From Lingula anatina (Eukaryota > Brachiopoda > Lingulata > Lingulida > Lingulidae), in NCBI RefSeq assembly GCF_001039355.2, contig NW_019774036.1, positions 340,168 to 387,602 of the forward strand: a stretch of DNA of 47,435 bases, given 5' to 3'. The translations under genes and the position numbers were made by a program. Positions 45,101 through 47,435 of this stretch are shown piece after piece. The number at the start of each line of letters is the position of its first letter. Position 1 is the stretch's first letter. The notes under the pieces were generated by a model. The model saw only the letters and a program-made list of their open reading frames with translations. It did no database searches and was not told where the DNA came from.

Positions 45101-46254
45101 ACCTATCCCAGCAACCCACAGCCAGCATATCCCATCATCCTCTGCTCAGTTTCTCCAGACCCATGCTATCCCACAATCCCATGTTTGGCATAATCCCTCC
45201 AGTACAGTCCAACATGTCCCTGCGTCCTTCCCACCACCGCCCCTCCTGGTACAGACAACACAGGGAGCACCGGCCACAGGAACTCTGCCTCAACATGTGA
45301 ACTCCGCTTCAGTTTACGAGAATGTTCAGTCACAGGGTATCCCAACTACAACAATGGCGAGGCAAGGGTCAGCTGAGAGCCAGCAGGTGGCGCCAGAGGT
45401 GCTGGAGCAGCGCAGTCCCCAGAGTGACTCCAGAGAAGATGGTCTAGTGTTTGCATTCTGCGGCAGGGAGGGCTATAGGCCGAACCCTCTCAAGTCCAAC
45501 GCCAATGTCAGCGTGGAAATCAAGAGTGAGCCAATAGAAATGCATGATATAAAGACTCAGGAGGCTGGCTATGGTGACCGGCACCACTCCGAATCCTGCG
45601 TCTTGAAGTGTCAGCTTTGTGGGAAGGAGTGCATCGGTCAGGAAAGTCTGCGCTATCACTTAGGTAAGATACTATAACAATAACTCGGTCGTTTCAGTGG
45701 GTAAAAACGGGGAATTTTACAGATACTGCATTTCTTTAAGTCAGGAATTATTCAAGTTGGAATATTCCTATTGAGTGGAAGCAACAAGGCTGAAAAGCTG
45801 GCTATGTAATAGTTTTATTCTATACTATAATAGTAAAAAATAGTAAAACATTTTCTTGATTGCTAAATTATGCATCTGAAAAATTGATAATAGTTTCCCA
45901 TTATAGAAAAAAAGAGACATTAACGCACTATATGAAAACACCAGCTTTAATCAAGATAATTTAGAAATAAATTTTTTCCTAGTGTACAAAGATTTGCTAA
46001 GCTATAAATTGCTTACTTTATTAACTTCAAATCCATCTCTCCATTCTACAGTGTTAGCTATTCTGTGGAAATGATATTTCTCAATATTTTTTTTTCTATA
46101 TATTTCAGTGGAAAGTCACCATGCAGGTGCCCCAAGACAAGCTGGTCCCTTGCCAGTGTCAGCGCCATCTGCTGGGTCATCAATGGCAGCAGGCCCCCCA
46201 CTGAGAGAATGTAACATTTGTTACCAGACATTTGGAAGCATTTCTGCTCTCAAG
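22332..46254 (+). CDS. HIVEP/shn: HIVEP/Schnurri-family large zinc-finger transcription factor (partial at both ends)
   Basis: At least 12 coding exons in consistent phase, about 9.1 kb of coding sequence, with no in-frame stop. Domains in order: AT-hook-like KKGRPPK (23197-23217); N-terminal ZAS finger pair (24698-24850) and acidic tail; a LSERITQLMAANQEIV block like the conserved HIVEP LxERI motif (around 25838-25895); CCHC finger (27173-27238); second AT-hook-like RKKGRPKG (27503-27526); C-terminal ZAS pair (29498-29650) and acidic exon; PIDLS (44283-44297); three C2H2 fingers (44550-44837); two further fingers (45609 to beyond 46254). Family members are nuclear DNA-binding regulators; Drosophila Schnurri acts with Mad/Medea in Dpp/BMP signalling. 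The ZAS pairs match vertebrate HIVEP1-3 almost word for word ([20 protein letters not shown]). Usual length is about 2,400-2,700 aa, so this protein is long. The 5' start and 3' end are not identified. Confidence 0.93.
22842..22997 (+). CDS. Schnurri-like coding exon 2
   Basis: Acceptor tgttag|, donor AAAG|gtcagt. Encodes MGTRRRRAVKKETEKAVTPG and then a stretch with TSVVYLAEDG. The Met at 22844, followed by a basic run, could be the translation start if the preceding exon is untranslated; an open frame across the junction leaves both options open. Phase 1 at both ends. Confidence 0.7.
23180..23676 (+). CDS. Schnurri-like coding exon 3, AT-hook-like and Gln-rich
   Basis: 497 nt, acceptor cattttcag|, donor CAGCAG|gtaagt. 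Opens with VVPTLPKKGRPPKSDGKR, a GRP-core AT-hook-like basic motif, then a region rich in Gln, Ala and Ser (AQPAQPAQLTQ). Such low-complexity Q-rich stretches are common in activation or co-factor regions. Ends in phase 0. Confidence 0.88.
24019..24238 (+). CDS. Schnurri-like coding exon 4, just before ZAS-N
   Basis: 220 nt, acceptor ttttccag|, donor CTAG|gtaact. Encodes VVKIQTGERGVEKYELKSE, then GLKLIYTKHTADEPGTP and a Pro-rich tail. It runs in frame into the exon with the N-terminal finger pair. No known domain. Confidence 0.85.
24636..29743 (+). CDS. Schnurri-like giant exon: ZAS-N, CCHC finger, ZAS-C
   Basis: 5,108 nt with 1,702 uninterrupted codons, acceptor ttccccag|, donor ATTGAG|gtcagt. 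A giant central exon is typical of vertebrate HIVEP genes. Contents: ZAS-N C2H2 pair (CPYCGRGCAKPSVLQKHIR, then CVPCGFSFKTKSNLYKH); acidic run rich in Asp, Glu and Ser (24887-24995); repeated NTIRQDS; the LSERITQLM block; an Asn-Gln-Ser-Gly-Gly repeat (26458-26530); a glycine run coded by GGT repeats (26955-26985); single CCHC finger CTGCNTSFRKPETLAMHRGN; AT-hook-like RKKGRPKG; TGQRS-type repeats (28555-28740); SMYSNWQTASINPIPAGL; ZAS-C pair [17 protein letters not shown] and CRHCNFSFKTKGNLTKH. The ZAS pairs bind kappaB-like or GC-rich sites in known members. Translation past the donor runs only about 40 codons to a stop, so splicing here is expected. Confidence 0.96.
29744..30440 (+). other. 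Schnurri-like intron after ZAS-C
   Basis: AT-rich intron with good GT/AG ends and a long T-rich tract before the acceptor. No other feature. Confidence 0.8.
30441..30688 (+). CDS. Schnurri-like acidic exon after ZAS-C
   Basis: 248 nt, acceptor tatttttcag|, donor CCCAA|gtgagt. Encodes ISKESKIIEEENGSEEDG, then an almost unbroken Asp/Glu run, followed by a basic KRPRKR patch. An acidic stretch immediately after each ZAS pair is a known hallmark of HIVEP proteins, which supports this junction. Ends with two bases of a codon. Confidence 0.92.
31080..31262 (-). repeat. Dispersed repeat, reverse copy of 19694-19862
   Basis: Read on the minus strand it has tttttaagtttacatagatg, gggcatctaatt and 'ttggaggatggg' in the same order as at 19694. 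Not classified. Confidence 0.65.
32495..32695 (+). repeat. (GA)n-rich tract
   Basis: About 200 bp of GAGAGA broken by 'gctagag' units, in a Schnurri-like intron. Confidence 0.92.
33098..33720 (+). repeat. Compound repeat: about 66-bp unit x4 plus (GA)n
   Basis: The unit gagttaatggtttataagat ... gtgtggaggagcccc occurs at about 33110, 33406, 33485 and 33615, each followed by agGTAAGCAGTGACAG or agGTGAGCAGTGA and then a GA tract. A large palindrome is inserted after the first unit. Confidence 0.9.
33181..33353. repeat. Near-perfect 173-bp palindrome
   Basis: Two 86-bp arms around a single central base at 33267 (ctaagtGacttag), with one mismatch (ttcacagat against ttcatagat). Outer ends taccctctaccagggcgact. 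It would form an uninterrupted hairpin in RNA or single-stranded DNA. Embedded in GA repeats. Confidence 0.95.
33776..34121 (+). mobile_element. MITE family 3, third copy
   Basis: Begins ttaaAGGGATAACAGCTCT and ends AGAGTTGTCATCCCTttttaa, about 345 bp, same orientation and internal order as the copies at 3564 and 7928. Confidence 0.8.
34198..34262 (+). repeat. Diverged single arm of the 33181 palindrome
   Basis: gccctctaccagg, then tttgatttttcaatataaat and gagatttgtctct follow the order of one palindrome arm with substitutions. No opposing arm visible. Confidence 0.6.
34263..35689 (+). other. Schnurri-like intron, remainder
   Basis: AT-rich with an (ATT)n-like patch near 35394-35420. No exon supported. 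Confidence 0.55.
35690..35950 (+). repeat. Dispersed repeat family 4, copy 2
   Basis: Shares caggggaaaatt, gtggtagcaacaaagttgaa, 'aagctgactacc' and 'tgtatctgaaaaa' in order with copies at 6013 and 45690. Confidence 0.6.
35993..36217 (+). mobile_element. MITE family 1, complete copy, TSD TATG, abutting an exon
   Basis: 225 bp, GGTGCTTTCCCAGAG to GGAAATGGGGTG, flanked by TATG (35989-35992 and 36218-36221). Its right end is 18 nt from the exon at 36236. Confidence 0.93.
36236..36358 (+). CDS. Schnurri-like small exon (YIKLSPG)
   Basis: 123 nt, acceptor attcttccag|, donor TCAAG|gtacat. Completes a Lys codon, then YIKLSPGIAMKVSTSESKRR, with further Ser and charged residues. Phase fits both neighbours. 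A 225-bp MITE ends only 18 nt upstream of the exon, so the branch point probably lies inside the mobile element. Confidence 0.85.
36661..36734 (+). CDS. Schnurri-like small exon (LGTVYGFHRQP)
   Basis: 74 nt, acceptor gttttgttag|, donor CTACAG|gtgagt. Completes an Arg codon, then LGTVYGFHRQPSVVRPEN; ends in phase 1. No domain. Supported by open frame, splice signals and phase match on both sides. Confidence 0.8.
37213..37446 (+). CDS. Schnurri-like exon with SDL repeat
   Basis: 234 nt, acceptor ttctctcag|, donor AGACAAG|gtatgg. Encodes DPGTGQRTDIDAEVAKSLLD, then RVVHIQGN, and then three tandem copies of a 21-bp unit coding SQSDLTA-type heptads (about 37343-37408). Phase matches neighbours. 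No recognised domain; the heptad repeat looks like a recent expansion. Confidence 0.87.
37447..38438 (+). other. Schnurri-like intron, no other feature seen
   Basis: AT-rich intron with a short GA run at 37505-37516. Small ORFs (for example minus strand 37946-38200) have no family resemblance. Confidence 0.6.
38439..38671 (+). CDS. Schnurri-like exon with basic patch
   Basis: 233 nt, acceptor tactacccag|, donor CAAAAG|gtagtt. Encodes ADRLCGRSGAVSLQLSHASS, then VDTYRIRAIHQYDGE and a basic ERRRRGQKRK that could act as a nuclear localisation signal. Noticeably GC- and CpG-richer than the flanking introns. Ends in phase 0. Confidence 0.87.
38705..38890 (+). repeat. Dispersed repeat family 4, copy 3, with a nearby 32-bp duplication
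   Basis: Contains gtacagatactgtatttttc and 'ctgaaaagcaggcttt' as in the copy at 6013. Just downstream, 38964-39027 is a perfect tandem pair of a 32-bp unit (gtacgacatcactttaaaaa...). Confidence 0.6.
39304..39452. mobile_element. Foldback element with about 36-bp arms
   Basis: gaagattcttttttctatag with the following bases on the left is matched by its reverse complement at 39405-39440 with one mismatch; outer taatagac is shared by both ends. The loop of about 55 bp holds smaller inverted repeats. MITE-like. Confidence 0.75.
39471..43661 (+). other. Long Schnurri-like intron with microsatellites
   Basis: No exon supported. Contains (TA)n at about 39471-39486, 41022-41074 and 42067-42117, a T-run at 40895-40923, (ATT)n near 43422-43450, and one ambiguous base at 40696. 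Confidence 0.7.
43662..45663 (+). CDS. Schnurri-like C-terminal exon: CtBP motif and three-finger cluster
   Basis: 2,002 nt, acceptor tcctttcag|, donor CACTTAG|gtaaga. Starts SPHRRPVPPSNLPLHTVQQ. Contains PIDLS at 44283-44297, a match to the PxDLS motif bound by the corepressor CtBP. Three C2H2 fingers follow (44550-44837): CAVCNKSFPQQHQLTLHKNI, CDDCSISFRTLGHLQKH and CEDCNIAFRIHGHLAKH. Then comes KIPPGALVLLEKNDLSLID, a Pro/Gln/Ser-rich stretch, and IKSEPIE, a SUMO-acceptor-type psi-K-x-E sequence. The exon ends within another finger (CQLCGKECIGQESLRYH). Drosophila Schnurri has a C-terminal triple finger cluster needed for its Smad complex; vertebrate HIVEPs are generally described without it. 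Orthology of the clusters is my inference. Confidence 0.93.
45690..45905 (+). repeat. Dispersed repeat family 4, copy 4
   Basis: ttacagatactgcatttctt, gtggaagcaacaaggctgaa and 'gcatctgaaaaattgata' in the same order as the other copies; in the intron between the last two exons of the window. Confidence 0.6.
46109..46254 (+). CDS. Schnurri-like last exon in window
   Basis: 146 nt, acceptor tatatttcag|, donor CTCAAG|gtgaac. Completes finger four (VESHH) and starts a fifth (CNICYQTFGSISALK) whose histidines must lie in the next exon, outside the window. Beyond the donor the frame closes after three codons, so the gene clearly continues to the right. Ends in phase 0. Confidence 0.85.
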
Positions 46255-47435
46255 GTGAACAAATAAAATGGAGATTATTTTAAATGTTTATTAGTGTTAT
46301 CATATACATGTGCATACATATATTATCTATTGTTTATTATCTACAGCAGAAGTACAAAAAATAAAAATAAGGCAAGCAGTTATTTGTACTTCCTAAAAAA
46401 GAAATAGAAGGTGTCACATATCCCCGCACATCCTCACATTGTTAAGAGTAGCTCACACTCAGAGACCCTGTACTTTTGTTATCTATGACAATGCCTTGGC
46501 CCTATTAGGAAGATTTTTGCAATGATCTTTATAATAACAGCATAAACTTATGTGCAAAAAAAATGTTCAGTGCAAAAAAAGACTTATCTACCTACTCCCG
46601 CTCCCCAAGGACCCCCCCCCCCCCCCTCCACACACACATAAATTATGACTGGTCATTCCACATCCCTTTTTATAGATCTATCAATCCCAAAAAGTCTTAA
46701 ATTCCCCATTTTAATGGCCAAGAAGGAGATAGCTGAAACTACAATGTAGAATATTAAAATCAGCCAACCCCCAGGGACAGCCCTACCCAAAGGCGCTCTA
46801 AAATTACAAAATGCCCTTGCACTTCTTTGATGATAGGTTTGCCATTTCCCTAAATTTCAACTTCCTCACTCAAATGGAAGAGATAGCAGAAATTACAAAA
46901 ATTATGTAAAATAATTCTAAGAATCATCCACCCCCAACAGACAGCCAAACCCTCTGTTACAAATTGTGAAGTGCTTGTGAACATGCCTGATAATAGATCT
47001 ATCAGTCCCCAAGGTTTCGAAATTCCTAACTCTAGTAGTCTAAGAGGAGATAACAAAATTAGTAACACAGAACACATGTGTGAGATAACATGATCCCCAA
47101 GTTTTGTCCCAAAAGGACAGGGATGAAGAATAGTTAGGGTTTGGTACAGAGCCTCAGGTTTGAACCAGTTGAAGCTTAAACTGATACAGTTACATCTCAA
47201 GTTAGACATTGTTATTTTGTGCTTTTTCACTTTCATGAATGATATTTGAATGAGTAAGAAAGTGTACAAATGCTGCTTGCTACAAATCCATATACCTTTC
47301 AAATCTCACAAGATAAAATTTCTGAACATTTGGACAAGATGTGGGAATTGCAGTAGAATTTGTTTGAAGAAGTGGCAAAAATGATATCCTATGTATTTCA
47401 AGTGATGAGGACTAAATTGTGATTTCAGCAACACC
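46255..47435 (+). other. Schnurri-like intron reaching the window edge, with a degenerate tandem repeat
   Basis: C-run at about 46610-46626. From about 46671 to 47095 there are nearly three diverged units of roughly 160 bp (gatctatcaatcccaaaaag at 46674 and gatctatcagtccccaagg at 46994; agagatagcagaaattacaa-type blocks between). The 150-codon minus-strand ORF over it is probably accidental. Confidence 0.55.

Noticed and set aside
46850-47302. 150-codon minus-strand ORF
   Set aside because: No family resemblance, lies in a degenerate tandem repeat inside an intron, and has AT-rich codon use.

Overview
The window is eukaryotic nuclear DNA from an invertebrate animal. It has long AT-rich introns with GT/AG boundaries, many short inverted-repeat elements (MITEs), microsatellites and minisatellites, and an assembly gap at 13445-14080. 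Two recognisable protein families support a bilaterian source. The zinc-finger gene keeps a C-terminal finger cluster reminiscent of insect Schnurri, so a protostome is likely. A mollusc or other lophotrochozoan is my guess from the general texture, not something the sequence proves.

Left half, minus strand (15760 down to 3458): one AIG1/ADTRP-family membrane hydrolase gene, rebuilt exon by exon. It has five different coding first exons (15629-15760, 14216-14362, 12097-12252, 9836-10015, 8960-9121). All end in phase 0 with a GT donor, and all carry the family's LTxW motif with the catalytic threonine. Each can splice to one shared exon 2 (7670-7816). Next come two in-frame 102-nt versions of exon 3 (7065-7166 and 6919-7020), separated by only 44 nt and therefore probably mutually exclusive. 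Constant exons 4 (5878-5993, beginning with the expected catalytic histidine), 5 (5112-5244) and 6 (3458-3535, stop codon) follow. Every combination is in frame and gives 235-251 aa, so up to ten proteins are possible. This cassette arrangement is the most interesting system in the window.

Right half, plus strand (22332 to beyond 46254): a very large HIVEP/Schnurri-family zinc-finger transcription factor, open at both ends. At least 12 coding exons (about 3,040 codons) join in consistent phase. They encode AT-hook-like segments, the N-terminal ZAS finger pair with an acidic tail, a central CCHC finger, the C-terminal ZAS pair with an acidic tail, a PIDLS CtBP-type motif, a three-finger cluster and at least two more fingers at the window edge.

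Between the two divergent genes (15.8-22.3 kb) lie probable promoter and 5'-UTR sequence and several MITEs, one inserted inside another. The rest is repeats: an about 146-bp satellite at the left end, at least five MITE-like families (several with readable target-site duplications), and a near-perfect 173-bp palindrome in a Schnurri-gene intron.
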